Origin: Candidatus Rokuibacteriota bacterium
Lineage (GTDB): Bacteria; Methylomirabilota; Methylomirabilia; Rokubacteriales; CSP1-6
Direction of reading: 5' to 3'
Length of the DNA stretch: 43,130 nucleotides
Assembly (NCBI GenBank): GCA_016179875.1
Contig: JACPCH010000022.1
Span: 1 to 43,130 of the forward strand
The first letter of the stretch is position 1. Each line of letters begins with the position of its first letter. The notes under the pieces are model-generated. The model was not told the DNA's origin. It worked only from the letters and a program-made list of their open reading frames with translations, and searched no databases. Both the position numbers and the translations under genes were made by a program. This document shows positions 14,985 to 22,636 of the stretch, piece by piece.

Positions 14985-16179
14985 CGGCGTCGGCCAGCAG
15001 CGCCGCCGCGCCGCCGACGATCTCGCGGACGCCCTCGGGGCCGGCGGCGGCGCCGGCCCGCGCGCGGAGCGCCGCCGCCTGGGCGGGGGCGTCGAGCGCG
15101 GCCAGCGCGGCCTGGGCCCGGGCGCGGAGCGCGTCGCCGGCGAGCTGGGCGAGCTCGGCGAGTGCGGCGAGCGCCACGCCCGCGCGCTCGGCCGGACGCG
15201 CCGCGGCGCGCACGCCGTCGGCCAGCGCCGCGCGGAGCCGGTCGTCCACGATCACGCGCGCCGCCTCCACCCGCACCAGGTCGCGCGCCACGCGGCCCCA
15301 GCCGAGCGTCACGTCGCGCGCGACCGCCCGGATGAACGGCGCCAGCGGCGGGGCGCTCTCCGCGGCGACCGCGGCCACGACCCCCGTCCACACGCGCCGT
15401 GGCAGCGCGCGCTGCCACGTGTCCGCCGGCGTGTCCTCGTCCAGCACGCGCACGAGCTCGCCCGACGGCGCCAGGAGCAGGTGGTCGGCCAGGCTCCGGC
15501 CCAGCGCCCACAGACCGCAGCGGACGCCGTCCCCGGCGTCGCGCACGCGGCGCGGCGCGTGGCGCACCACGCCCTGCCAGTCGGGCCGGAGATAGGTCGT
15601 GCCGCGCCACACGACCTTCTCGACGCGCCCGCGGCGCTGCACCCAGAGGCCGTCGGCCGTGACGAGCGCCTCGTGGGGCGCCGGCGCCCACGCGAGCCCG
15701 CCGGCGGCGAACGCGGCGAGCGGGTCCGGCGCGTGGGCGGGCTCGTAGCGAAACGACTCGAGCAGCGTGAGGAAGAGCTGCTCGCCGGGAAAGGGCCCCG
15801 TGTAACGCAGGCGCGCGATCCCTTGGCGCGTCGCGAGCGAGGCGATGAGGTTGAGGACCGCGGCGCCGCCGCCCGGCGGCAGCCGCGCGGGCTCGGCGAG
15901 CACGGGGATGCGCGCGATCCGGGCCCAGTCGAGCGCCTCGCCGAGCGTGAGCGGCACCGCGTCGGGGGGCAGGGCGTCCGCCCCGAGCGGGGGGGCGTCC
16001 GCGGCGCGCGGCCAGTGCCACACGCGGTCCGCGTCGCCCCACGGCGCGCCGCACGCGGCGCGCGGCTCGACGGCGAGCCACGTGCCGTCGGGCACCCGCG
16101 CCCAGGCCCGCGCGAGCGTGCCGTCGGGCCGCCAGCGCACGTCGGCGACGAGGGTGCCGCGGCGATCGACGATCCGCAC
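14968..16179 (-). CDS. Protein of unknown function (~400 aa)
   Basis: I do not recognise this protein. It is soluble-looking with no signal peptide or membrane segment. The N-terminal part is rich in Trp and Arg (VADVRWRPDGTLARAWARVP, then WHWPRA), the middle contains RLRYTGPFPGEQLFLTLLES and LWVQRRGRVEKVVWRGTTYL, and the last 120 residues are Ala-rich helical. The track starts at a TTG (16197). I prefer the GTG at 16179, which lies 9 nt after a minus-strand TATCAT -10 and would give a leaderless mRNA. It is convergent with, and overlaps by 17 nt, the PqqD-M50 gene, so a functional link is possible but not shown. Confidence 0.7.
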   Translation of the reverse strand: MRIVDRRGTLVADVRWRPDGTLARAWARVPDGTWLAVEPRAACGAPWGDADRVWHWPRAADAPPLGADALPPDAVPLTLGEALDWARIARIPVLAEPARLPPGGGAAVLNLIASLATRQGIARLRYTGPFPGEQLFLTLLESFRYEPAHAPDPLAAFAAGGLAWAPAPHEALVTADGLWVQRRGRVEKVVWRGTTYLRPDWQGVVRHAPRRVRDAGDGVRCGLWALGRSLADHLLLAPSGELVRVLDEDTPADTWQRALPRRVWTGVVAAVAAESAPPLAPFIRAVARDVTLGWGRVARDLVRVEAARVIVDDRLRAALADGVRAAARPAERAGVALAALAELAQLAGDALRARAQAALAALDAPAQAAALRARAGAAAGPEGVREIVGGAAALLADAVTTSS

Positions 16180-16188
16180 GACGCGTGG

Positions 16189-16198
16189 ATGATACAAT
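16189..16198. promoter_or_regulatory. Overlapping bidirectional -10 elements (leaderless divergent promoter)
   Basis: On the plus strand TGATACAAT (16190-16198) is an extended -10, 7 nt before the amidase ATG at 16206. On the minus strand TATCAT (16194-16189) is a -10, 9 nt before the GTG at 16179 of the unknown gene. The two boxes share bases, so the promoters should be mutually exclusive. No -35 boxes are evident. Confidence 0.55.
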
Positions 16199-16205
16199 GC
16201 GCGCG

Positions 16206-17615
16206 ATGAGCGACGACGACCTGATCTGGCGGTCGGCGCTCGAGCTGGGCGACCTCATCCGGAAAAAGGAGCTGACGCCGGTGGAGGTCACCGACGCCGC
16301 GCTGGCGCGGCTCGAGGCCGTCAACCCGCTGCTGAACGCGTTCTGCCTCGTGGCCGCCGAGCGGGCGCGCGAGCAGGCGCGCGAGGCGGAGATCGCCGTC
16401 GTGAAGGGCGAGCCGCTCGGCCCGCTCCACGGCGTGCCGATCTCGATCAAGGACGTGCTGGCCACGCGGGGGCTGGCGACGACGGGCGGCTCGCGCCTGT
16501 TCGCCGACGCCGTGCCGGAGGAGGACGCGATCCCGGTGGCGCGCCTCAAGGCCGCGGGCGCCGTCATCCTCGGCAAGACCAACACCTCCGAGTTCGGCCA
16601 CAAGGCGGTGACCGAGAACCCGCTCTTCGGCGTCACGCGCAATCCCTGGAACCCCGAGCGCACGCCCGGCGGCTCGACCGGCGGCGGCGGCGCGGCGGTG
16701 GCGGCGGGCGTGGGCCCGCTGGCGCTCGGCTCCGACGGCGGCGGCTCCGTGCGGATCCCGGCGGCGTTCTGCGGTGTCTTCGGGCTCAAGCCCTCGTTCG
16801 GGCGCGTGCCCCACGCCGGCGGCTTCCCGGGCTTCACCCACGTCTCACACGTGGGGCCGCTCGCCCGCACCGTGCGCGACGCGGCGGCGCTGCTCGACGT
16901 GATCGCGGGCGGCGACGACCGCGACCGGCGCTCGCTCCCGCGCGAGCCCGGCTCGTACCTCGAGGCGTGCGACGCGGGTGTGGCGGGCCTGCACGTCGCG
17001 TGGACGCCGGACCTGGGCTACGCCGCCGTGGACCCGCGCGTGCGCGCCCTCTGCGAGACCGCCGCGGCCGAGTTCGAGTCGCTCGGCTGCCACGTCGAGG
17101 TGGTGAGCCCCGGCTGGGAGGATCCCGAGGCGTGGTTCGGCACGCTGATCGCCGCGCAGTTCTACGCGGCCTGGTCCGATCGCCTGCCGGACGCCGAGCC
17201 GCTGATGGACCCGACGCTCGTCACGCTGATCCGGCGGGGCGGCGCCGTGCCGGCACGCGACTACGTCCGCGCGGTCGACCGCATCGAGGCGTACTGGGCG
17301 GAGGTGCGCGCGTTCCTCGAGCGCTTCGACCTCCTCCTGATGCCGACGGTCGCGGTGCCGCCCTTCGACGCCGGCGCCCGGCCGCCGCGCGAGGTGGACG
17401 GCCGGAGCGTCTCCGTGCTCGGGTGGATGCCGTTCACGTTCCCCTTCAACCTCACGGGCCAGCCGGCCGCGAGCGTGCCGGCCGGCTTCACCGACGACGG
17501 CCTGCCGGTCGGGCTCCAGATCGTGGGCCGCCGCCACGCCGACGCCACCGTGCTGGCCGCCGCCGCCGCGTTCGAGGCGGCCCGCCCGTGGAGTGACCGC
17601 CGTCCGAGGCTCTAG
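16206..17615 (+). CDS. Amidase (amidase-signature family)
   Basis: Amide hydrolase of the Ser-cisSer-Lys type, 469 aa. The catalytic Lys is in ISIKDVLAT, the cis-Ser in TPGGSTGGGG and the nucleophile Ser in GSDGGGSVRIPA, followed by CGVFGLKPSFGRVP, so the triad is complete. The C-terminal LTGQPAASVPAGFTDDGLPV is also typical. The track start at 16185 includes the promoter; ATG 16206 fits the domain start and the -10 spacing. It resembles GatA-like broad amidases rather than GatA itself, since no gatB or gatC is near. It is followed 21 nt later by the VTT-domain gene. Confidence 0.92.
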   Translation: MSDDDLIWRSALELGDLIRKKELTPVEVTDAALARLEAVNPLLNAFCLVAAERAREQAREAEIAVVKGEPLGPLHGVPISIKDVLATRGLATTGGSRLFADAVPEEDAIPVARLKAAGAVILGKTNTSEFGHKAVTENPLFGVTRNPWNPERTPGGSTGGGGAAVAAGVGPLALGSDGGGSVRIPAAFCGVFGLKPSFGRVPHAGGFPGFTHVSHVGPLARTVRDAAALLDVIAGGDDRDRRSLPREPGSYLEACDAGVAGLHVAWTPDLGYAAVDPRVRALCETAAAEFESLGCHVEVVSPGWEDPEAWFGTLIAAQFYAAWSDRLPDAEPLMDPTLVTLIRRGGAVPARDYVRAVDRIEAYWAEVRAFLERFDLLLMPTVAVPPFDAGARPPREVDGRSVSVLGWMPFTFPFNLTGQPAASVPAGFTDDGLPVGLQIVGRRHADATVLAAAAAFEAARPWSDRRPRL

Positions 17616-17636
17616 GCCCGCTCCCCGGGCGGCGGC

Positions 17637-18341
17637 ATGACCGACCGCGCGCGCTGGACGCTCGTCACCGGGACCCTCTTCGGCCTGCTGGTGGTCGTGC
17701 TGTGGCTGGTGGTCACCGACGCGCCGGTCATCCACTGGCTCGTCCGGCTCTACCGCGACAAGAAGTTTCTCAAGGAGACCGTGAACGCCTGGGGCTGGAT
17801 GGCCCCGATCGTGTTCGTCGCGATCCAGGCGCTCCAGGTGATCATCTCGCCGATCCCGGGCGAGATCACGGGGCCGGTCGGCGGCGTCCTCTTCGGGACC
17901 TGGCTCGGGCTGCTCTACTCGACGGTCGGCCTCACCACCGGCACGCTCTTCTGCTTCTGGGTGGGACGCCAGTGGGGCGAGCCGCTCGTGCGGCCCTGGC
18001 TCAGCGAGCACCACTGGAACCGGATGAACTTCATCCTGGAGGCCGAGGGCGCGATCCTCTGCTTCATCCTCTATCTGGTGCCCGGCTTCCCGAAGGACAT
18101 CATCTCCTACCTCTTCGGGATCAGCCCGCTGCCCTTCTGGGTCTTCGCGGTGGTCTCCACGGTCGGCCGGATCCCCGGCACGCTCATCTCGTCCTACTTC
18201 GGCGCCCACGTGGCGGAGCAGCAGTACATCTACACGATCGCCTTCGTCGCCGCCGCGCTCGCGATCTGCCTGCCGCTCTACTATTACCGGGAGCGCATCC
18301 TCCGGCGCTTCCACAAGCCGCGGGCCAAGGACGCGGTCTAG
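17637..18341 (+). CDS. VTT/DedA-like membrane protein (TVP38/TMEM64 family)
   Basis: A 234-aa integral membrane protein of the VTT (SNARE-associated Golgi) superfamily, whose members include flippase-like lipid transporters. After an N-terminal membrane span come the family motif region (IISPIPGEITGPVGGVLFG), then TGTLFCFWVGRQWG, VPGFPKDIISYLFG and STVGRIPGTLISSY. The G.xxG pattern and the conserved Arg/Pro residues of the re-entrant loops are visible. It begins at ATG 17637, 21 nt after the amidase stop, and is probably in the same transcript. The DAHP synthase promoter starts about 10 nt after its stop. Confidence 0.88.
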   Translation: MTDRARWTLVTGTLFGLLVVVLWLVVTDAPVIHWLVRLYRDKKFLKETVNAWGWMAPIVFVAIQALQVIISPIPGEITGPVGGVLFGTWLGLLYSTVGLTTGTLFCFWVGRQWGEPLVRPWLSEHHWNRMNFILEAEGAILCFILYLVPGFPKDIISYLFGISPLPFWVFAVVSTVGRIPGTLISSYFGAHVAEQQYIYTIAFVAAALAICLPLYYYRERILRRFHKPRAKDAV

Positions 18342-18350
18342 ACAAAGCGC

Positions 18351-18380
18351 TTGACGGGCGCGGCCGCCGCCCGGTAGAGT
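18351..18380 (+). promoter_or_regulatory. Sigma-70-type promoter of the DAHP synthase leader
   Basis: TTGACG (18351-18356) and TAGAGT (18375-18380) are separated by 18 nt, the best canonical -35/-10 pair near this gene. Transcription would begin around 18387, about 7 nt before the leader-peptide ATG at 18394. Confidence 0.7.
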
Positions 18381-18393
18381 GACGGGCACGGCT

Positions 18394-18471
18394 ATGGGCA
18401 GCGTGGCGCAGGGCACCCGGTTCTTTTACTTCGTCTACTTCGCCGAGGTCTGCCCGGGCGCCCTGATCTAG
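18394..18471 (+). CDS. Aromatic-rich attenuator leader peptide (25 aa)
   Basis: A 25-codon ORF, too short for the track, that reads MGSVAQGTR then FFYFVYF then AEVCPGALI and stops at TAG. Six of seven consecutive codons are Phe or Tyr, exactly what is expected of a ribosome-mediated attenuator for aromatic amino-acid synthesis (compare the Phe-rich pheA leader of enterics). It lies just after a strong promoter and is followed by the competing RNA helices and terminator in front of the DAHP synthase gene. The peptide itself probably has no function beyond letting the ribosome sense charged tRNA-Phe and tRNA-Tyr. Confidence 0.85.
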   Translation: MGSVAQGTRFFYFVYFAEVCPGALI

Positions 18472-18560
18472 CGCGAGACAGGGAGCCGCGGGTGGACCGA
18501 ACGCCCGCGGCGCCGATCGAGTCGAGGCCGCGGGCGCATCCCCGCGGCCTTCGTGTTTTT
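18453..18560 (+). terminator. Transcription attenuator with five alternative pairing segments
   Basis: Segments: 0 = 18453-18465; 1 = 18479-18492; 2 = CCCGCGGC 18504-18511; 3 = GGCCGCGGG 18526-18534; 4 = CCCGCGGCC 18541-18549, followed by TTCGTGTTTTT to 18560. Segment 0 pairs with 1 (12 bp with one mismatch and one bulge), 1 with 2 (8 bp), 2 with 3 (8 bp, antiterminator) and 3 with 4 (9 bp, terminator). A ribosome stalled on the aromatic codons leaves segment 0 free, so 0:1 and then 2:3 form and transcription continues. A ribosome reaching the leader stop covers segment 0, so 1:2 and 3:4 form and transcription ends. Confidence 0.85.
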
Positions 18561-18585
18561 CACCGACTCGAAAGGAGACACGGCC

Positions 18586-19602
18586 ATGATCATCGTCCTG
18601 AAGTCCGGCGCCGCCGACGCGGAGGTCGACGACGTCTGTCGTCGCATCACCGCCATGGGGTACGCCCCCCACACGATCCGCGGCACGCTCCGCACGGTCA
18701 TCGGCGCGGTCGGCGACGACCGCGGCAAGGACGCCCTCCTGAGCCTCGAGTCCCTCGAGTGCGTCGAGACCGTCACGCCGATCCTCAAGCCCTACAAGCT
18801 CGCGAGCCGCGAGGTGCGCCAGGAGCCGACCGTCATCACGGTCGGCGGCGTGACGATCGGCGGCCCGGCGATCGTCGTGATGGCCGGGCCGTGCTCGGTC
18901 GAGTCACGCGTGCAGCTGCTGGAGGCGGCCGCGAAGGTGAAGGCCGCGGGCGCGCGCGTGCTGCGCGGCGGCGCGTTCAAGCCGCGGACCTCGCCCTACG
19001 CGTTCCAGGGGCTCGAGGACGAGGGCCTGAAGCTCCTGGCCGAGGCCCGGCGCGAGACGGGGCTGCCCGTCGTGACCGAGGTGATGGAGCCGGACAAGGT
19101 GGACGTCGTCGCCGAGCACGCCGACATCCTCCAGATCGGCGCCCGCAACGTGCAGAACTTCTCGCTGCTACGGCGCGTGGGCGAGGCCGGCAAGCCGGTG
19201 CTCCTGAAGCGCGGCATGGCGACGTCCATCCAGGAGTGGCTGCTCTCGGCCGAGTACATCCTGGCGAGCGGCAACCCGAACGTGATTCTCTGCGAGCGCG
19301 GCATCCGCACCTTCGAGACCGCGACGCGCTACACGCTGGACCTCAACGCCGTGCCGGTCGTCAAGCGGCTCTCGCACCTGCCGATCATGGTGGACCCGAG
19401 CCACGGCACGGGCCACTGGGAGTACGTGGAGGCGATGGCGATGGCGGGGGTGGCGGCGGGCGCCGACGGGCTCATCATCGAGGTGCACCCGCGGCCCGAG
19501 GAGGCCCTGTCCGACGGGCCGCAGTCGCTCAAGCCCGAGCGCTTCGCGGCCCTCATGGAGAAGGTCCGGCGGGTCGCCCGGGCCGTGGACCGGGACGCCT
19601 GA
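18586..19602 (+). CDS. aroF: 3-deoxy-7-phosphoheptulonate (DAHP) synthase, Thermotoga-type with N-terminal regulatory domain
   Basis: First enzyme of the shikimate pathway, condensing phosphoenolpyruvate and erythrose-4-phosphate. The ATG at 18586, behind AAAGGAGA, gives 338 aa. Residues 1-70 form the ferredoxin-like (ACT-like) domain ([17 protein letters not shown]) known to bind Tyr/Phe for feedback inhibition in this class. The TIM barrel follows with [50 protein letters not shown] and [10 protein letters not shown], covering the PEP and metal-binding residues. It is preceded by an aromatic-codon attenuator, so control appears to act at both transcription and enzyme level. It stands alone: no other aro or trp gene is nearby. 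Confidence 0.95.
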   Translation: MIIVLKSGAADAEVDDVCRRITAMGYAPHTIRGTLRTVIGAVGDDRGKDALLSLESLECVETVTPILKPYKLASREVRQEPTVITVGGVTIGGPAIVVMAGPCSVESRVQLLEAAAKVKAAGARVLRGGAFKPRTSPYAFQGLEDEGLKLLAEARRETGLPVVTEVMEPDKVDVVAEHADILQIGARNVQNFSLLRRVGEAGKPVLLKRGMATSIQEWLLSAEYILASGNPNVILCERGIRTFETATRYTLDLNAVPVVKRLSHLPIMVDPSHGTGHWEYVEAMAMAGVAAGADGLIIEVHPRPEEALSDGPQSLKPERFAALMEKVRRVARAVDRDA

Positions 19603-19628
19603 AGGCGCGCCCCGCGCGCTTGTACGCT

Positions 19629-19634
19629 TATAAT
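19629..19634 (+). promoter_or_regulatory. -10 box directly upstream of the TonB-like gene
   Basis: A perfect TATAAT ends 7 nt before the ATG at 19642, preceded by no clear -35. The mRNA would start at or within a base or two of the ATG and so be leaderless; the purine run GAGGGG in the gap is too close to act as a normal ribosome site. Confidence 0.55.
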
Positions 19635-19641
19635 CGAGGGG

Positions 19642-20637
19642 ATGCGCATCCGCCTGCCCGACTTCGTGCGCCGCGTGCGCCGGCGGCCCCTGATCGGGGT
19701 CGTCGGGTCGCTCCTCCTGCACCTCGCGGTGCTCGGGGCGCTGCTGCTCGTCGCCGCGCCGGGGCCCACCTACCCCGTCAAGCGCGGCGAGCCCCTGATC
19801 GTCGAGCTGCCACAGGCGGACGAGCCCGCGCGGCGCGGCCGGCCGGGCGGGCCCGGCACCCCGCCGACCCCCGAGGCGCCGAGGCCCGCGACGCCGCCGG
19901 CACCGCCCGCGGCCAAGCCCGCGCCCCCGCCGACGCCTCCCGCAGCCAGGCCGGCGGCGCCCGCGGTCGCGGCGAAGCGCGCGCCGGAACAGCCGAGGGT
20001 CGCGAGCGCCGCGCCGGCGCCGGCCGCCAGGCCCGTGGAGCCGGCGCCCGAGGCGCCCCCCATCGCGCCGCCGCAGCCCGCCGAGTCCGCGCCGCCCGCC
20101 GCCGCCCCGCGCGCGGCGGAGCGTGAGCCCCAGGAGCCGGGCGGCCCGCCGCGCGTGGCGACGGCGCCGGGGCCGCGCGAGACGGCGCCCGACATCCGCT
20201 CGGCGCTCCGCCGGGGCGGGCCCGGGGACGGCGCGGGCGGGGCCGGCGGGCGCGGGGAGGGGCGGGGCGGCATCGAGGGCGAACCGATTCCGCTGGACTC
20301 GAAGGACCCGAAGTACAACGACTACCTCGACCGGGTCCGGCGCATGATCAAGGACAAGTGGGTGTTCCCGTGCGTGAAGAGCCCGGACAGCGGCCGCTGC
20401 GAGTACCACTCGGCCGTGCTCGTGATCGAGTTCGGGATCGCCAAGGACGGGCGGGTGCCGTTCGTCACGCTCCGGCAACAGTCGGGCTTCGAGATCATGG
20501 ACCAGTACGCGATGAACGCGATCAAGCTGGCGGCGCCGTTCCCGGCGGTACCGGACGCGCTCTCGCGCAAGGGGATCCCGATCCTCGCCCGGTTCAGCTA
20601 CGTCGTGGACACCTCGCTCGTGAACGTGCTCCGCTGA
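19642..20637 (+). CDS. TonB-like energy transducer / TonB C-terminal domain protein
   Basis: A 331-aa protein with the layout of TonB and TolA. It has a single N-terminal membrane anchor ([20 protein letters not shown]), a roughly 150-residue Pro/Ala-rich extended linker, a Gly/Arg-rich hinge and a C-terminal TonB-type domain ([16 protein letters not shown], then [19 protein letters not shown] and [13 protein letters not shown]). It would span the periplasm and transmit energy, or link envelope layers. The two Cys in the C-terminal domain ([13 protein letters not shown]) could form a disulfide. No exbB, exbD or TonB-dependent receptor gene is nearby. Confidence 0.85.
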   Translation: MRIRLPDFVRRVRRRPLIGVVGSLLLHLAVLGALLLVAAPGPTYPVKRGEPLIVELPQADEPARRGRPGGPGTPPTPEAPRPATPPAPPAAKPAPPPTPPAARPAAPAVAAKRAPEQPRVASAAPAPAARPVEPAPEAPPIAPPQPAESAPPAAAPRAAEREPQEPGGPPRVATAPGPRETAPDIRSALRRGGPGDGAGGAGGRGEGRGGIEGEPIPLDSKDPKYNDYLDRVRRMIKDKWVFPCVKSPDSGRCEYHSAVLVIEFGIAKDGRVPFVTLRQQSGFEIMDQYAMNAIKLAAPFPAVPDALSRKGIPILARFSYVVDTSLVNVLR

Positions 20638-20641
20638 GTCT

Positions 20642-20670
20642 TTGACACCCTCGGCGGCGGGCTGTAGCAT
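20642..20670 (+). promoter_or_regulatory. Promoter of tRNA-Val
   Basis: TTGACA (20642-20647) and TAGCAT (20665-20670) are separated by the ideal 17 nt. The expected transcription start is around 20677, ten bases before the mature tRNA. The same transcript probably continues into thrS, as no terminator follows the tRNA. Confidence 0.75.
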
Positions 20671-20686
20671 GGTCGGCACTCTGGAT

Positions 20687-20761
20687 AGGCTCGTAGCTCA
20701 GTGGGAGAGCGCCTCTCTGACGCAGAGGAGGTCGGCGGTTCGAAACCGCCCGAGCCTACCA
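20687..20761 (+). tRNA. tRNA-Val (anticodon GAC)
   Basis: Complete cloverleaf: acceptor AGGCTCG pairs with CGAGCCT, the D arm is GCTC/GAGC, and the anticodon arm is CCTCT-CTGACGC-AGAGG with GAC at 20719-20721. The T arm GGCGG-TTCGAAA-CCGCC follows, with discriminator A and an encoded CCA. GAC reads the Val codons GUC and GUU. It lies 25 nt before the proposed thrS start. Confidence 0.95.
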
Positions 20762-20786
20762 TTCACCCACACAGGCGAGCGCACCA

Positions 20787-22571
20787 CTGTCTGAAGAAGA
20801 ACGGCATCTGAAGCTCTCCGGCGAGTTCGACTGCGATCCCTCGCCGCTCGCGACCCTCCGCCACTCGACCTCGCACGTGATGGCCCAGGCGGTGAGGCGT
20901 CTCCACCCGGGCGTGAAGGTCGCGATCGGCCCGGCGATCGAGGACGGCTTCTACTACGACTTCGACAAGCCCGAGCCCTTCACGCCCGAGGACCTCGCGC
21001 GGATCGAGGAGGTCATGCGCGAGATCGTGCGCGCGGACCATCCGTTCGAGCGCGAGGAGATGGACCGGGCGGACGCGATCCGGTTCTTCGGCGAGCGCGG
21101 CGAGCGCTACAAGGTCGAGATCCTCGAGGGCCTCGACGTCCCGCGCGTGTCGCTCTACCGGCAGGGCGACTTCGTCGACCTCTGCCGCGGCCCGCACGTG
21201 ACGTCGACCGGCGCGATCCGCGCGTTCAAGCTCCTGTCGTCCTCGGGCGCGTACTGGCGCGGCGACGAGCGGAACCCGATGCTCCAGCGCATCTACGGCA
21301 CCGCGTGGCTGACCCAGGAGGAGCTCGACAAGCATCTCTGGCGGCTCGAGGAGGCGAAGAAGCGCGACCACCGGAAGCTCGGGCGCGAGCTCGACCTCTA
21401 CGTCTTCCACGACGTCGCTCCGGGCGCGCCCTTCTGGCTGCCGAACGGCTGGACCCTCGTGCGCGAGCTGGAGCGGTTCGTGCGGGAGGCGCTCGACGCG
21501 CGCGGCTACCAGGAGGTCTCGACGCCGATCCTGGTCAACCGGAAGCTCTGGGAGCAGTCGGGCCACTGGGAGCACTACGCCGAGAACATGTTCAGGCTGG
21601 AGGTCGAGGAGCAGGCGTTCGGCCTCAAGCCGATGAACTGCCCCGAGTCCACGCTGGTGTACCGGCACGCGCTCCGCTCGTACCGCGACCTGCCGCTGCG
21701 CTTCGCGGACATGGGCCGGCTGCACCGGAACGAGCGCTCGGGCACGCTGGCGGGCCTCTTCCGTGTCCGCCAGTTCACGCAGGACGACGCCCACATCTAC
21801 TGCCGGCCCGACCAGCTCCAGGACGAGATCACCGCGCTGCTCGAGCTGGTCCGCGAGTGGTACAAGATCTTCTCGCTCGAGCCGTTCTTCAAGCTGTCCA
21901 CGCGCCCCCCGAAGTCGCTGGGCACGGACGAGCAGTGGGAGGTGGCCGAGCGGGCCCTGCACGACGCGCTCCTCGCCGACGGGCTCGCGTACGACCTGAA
22001 CCCGGGCGACGGCACCTTCTACGGGCCCAAGATCGACGTGGACATCCTGGACGCGCTGGGGCGGCGGTGGCAGATCGCCACCATCCAGGTCGACTTTCAG
22101 CAGCCGGATCGCTTCGCGCTCGAATACATCGGCAGCGACGGGCAGGCGAAGCGCCCGGTCATGGTCCACCGCGCGATCGTCGGCTCCTTCGAGCGCTTCA
22201 TCGGCATCCTCGTCGAGCACTACGCCGGCGCGTTCCCGACGTGGCTCGCGCCGGTGCAGGCGCGGGTGCTGCCGGTGAGCGAGAAGCATCAGGAGTACGG
22301 GCGCGCGGTGCACGGAGGGCTCCGCGCCGCCCGCGTCCGCGCGGAGCTCGACGACCGCAACGAGAAGCTCGGCTACAAGATCCGCGAGGCGCAGCTCCGC
22401 AAGGTCCCGTACATGCTCGTGGTCGGCGAGCGGGAGAGCCAGAGCGGGACCGTCAGCCTGCGGCACCGGACCGGGGAGGATCTCGGGGCGGTCCCCCTCG
22501 ACCGGGTGCTGACCGACCTCGCGCGCGAGATCGGCACGCGCGCGTCGAGTCTCACCGTGGGCCGCTCGTGA
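20787..22571 (+). CDS. thrS: Threonine--tRNA ligase, short form lacking the TGS domain
   Basis: Charges tRNA-Thr. The track start (GTG 20877) would remove the editing-domain HxxxH (LRHSTSHVMAQA), so translation must begin upstream. The only candidate in frame after the tRNA is a CTG at 20787, giving 594 aa beginning LSEEERHLKL. The usual N-terminal TGS domain is absent. The editing domain (about 30-200) and the catalytic core follow. Zn ligands are seen in KPMNCPES (Cys), DDAHIYC (His) and MVHRAIVGSFERF (His), and motif 2 is HRNERSGTLAGLFRVRQFTQ. The C-terminal anticodon-binding domain ends the protein. No T-box is seen upstream; the gene probably shares the tRNA-Val promoter. Confidence 0.92.
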   Translation: MSEEERHLKLSGEFDCDPSPLATLRHSTSHVMAQAVRRLHPGVKVAIGPAIEDGFYYDFDKPEPFTPEDLARIEEVMREIVRADHPFEREEMDRADAIRFFGERGERYKVEILEGLDVPRVSLYRQGDFVDLCRGPHVTSTGAIRAFKLLSSSGAYWRGDERNPMLQRIYGTAWLTQEELDKHLWRLEEAKKRDHRKLGRELDLYVFHDVAPGAPFWLPNGWTLVRELERFVREALDARGYQEVSTPILVNRKLWEQSGHWEHYAENMFRLEVEEQAFGLKPMNCPESTLVYRHALRSYRDLPLRFADMGRLHRNERSGTLAGLFRVRQFTQDDAHIYCRPDQLQDEITALLELVREWYKIFSLEPFFKLSTRPPKSLGTDEQWEVAERALHDALLADGLAYDLNPGDGTFYGPKIDVDILDALGRRWQIATIQVDFQQPDRFALEYIGSDGQAKRPVMVHRAIVGSFERFIGILVEHYAGAFPTWLAPVQARVLPVSEKHQEYGRAVHGGLRAARVRAELDDRNEKLGYKIREAQLRKVPYMLVVGERESQSGTVSLRHRTGEDLGAVPLDRVLTDLAREIGTRASSLTVGRS

Positions 22572-22581
22572 GCGAGCGGCC
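22560..22581 (+). other. Perfect hairpin across the thrS stop codon
   Basis: GGCCGCTCG (22560-22568) pairs with CGAGCGGCC (22573-22581) around a TGAG loop that contains the thrS stop. There is no T tract, so it is more likely an mRNA processing or stabilising element, or a weak attenuator between thrS and infC, than an intrinsic terminator. Confidence 0.5.
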
Positions 22582-22636
22582 GGCCGTTCGCATCCGTCAC
22601 GCCGGGCCCAGCGGCTAACCAGGAGGAGCCACCCAC

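Noticed and set aside
18479-18534. Simple three-hairpin (trp-style 1-2-3-4) reading of the DAHP synthase leader
   Set aside because: With segments 1-4 alone, a ribosome stalled at the aromatic codons would not mask segment 1 and the logic would be reversed; adding the 0:1 helix is needed and fits the sequence.
19780-20280. Pro/Ala/Gly-rich low-complexity tract as a repeat or CRISPR-like array
   Set aside because: It is the extended linker of the TonB-like protein with irregular, coding-frame-bound repeats; no regular spacer-repeat pattern exists anywhere in the window.
20638-20790. T-box riboswitch upstream of thrS
   Set aside because: The space is filled by a promoter and tRNA-Val; no specifier loop or T-box sequence is present.
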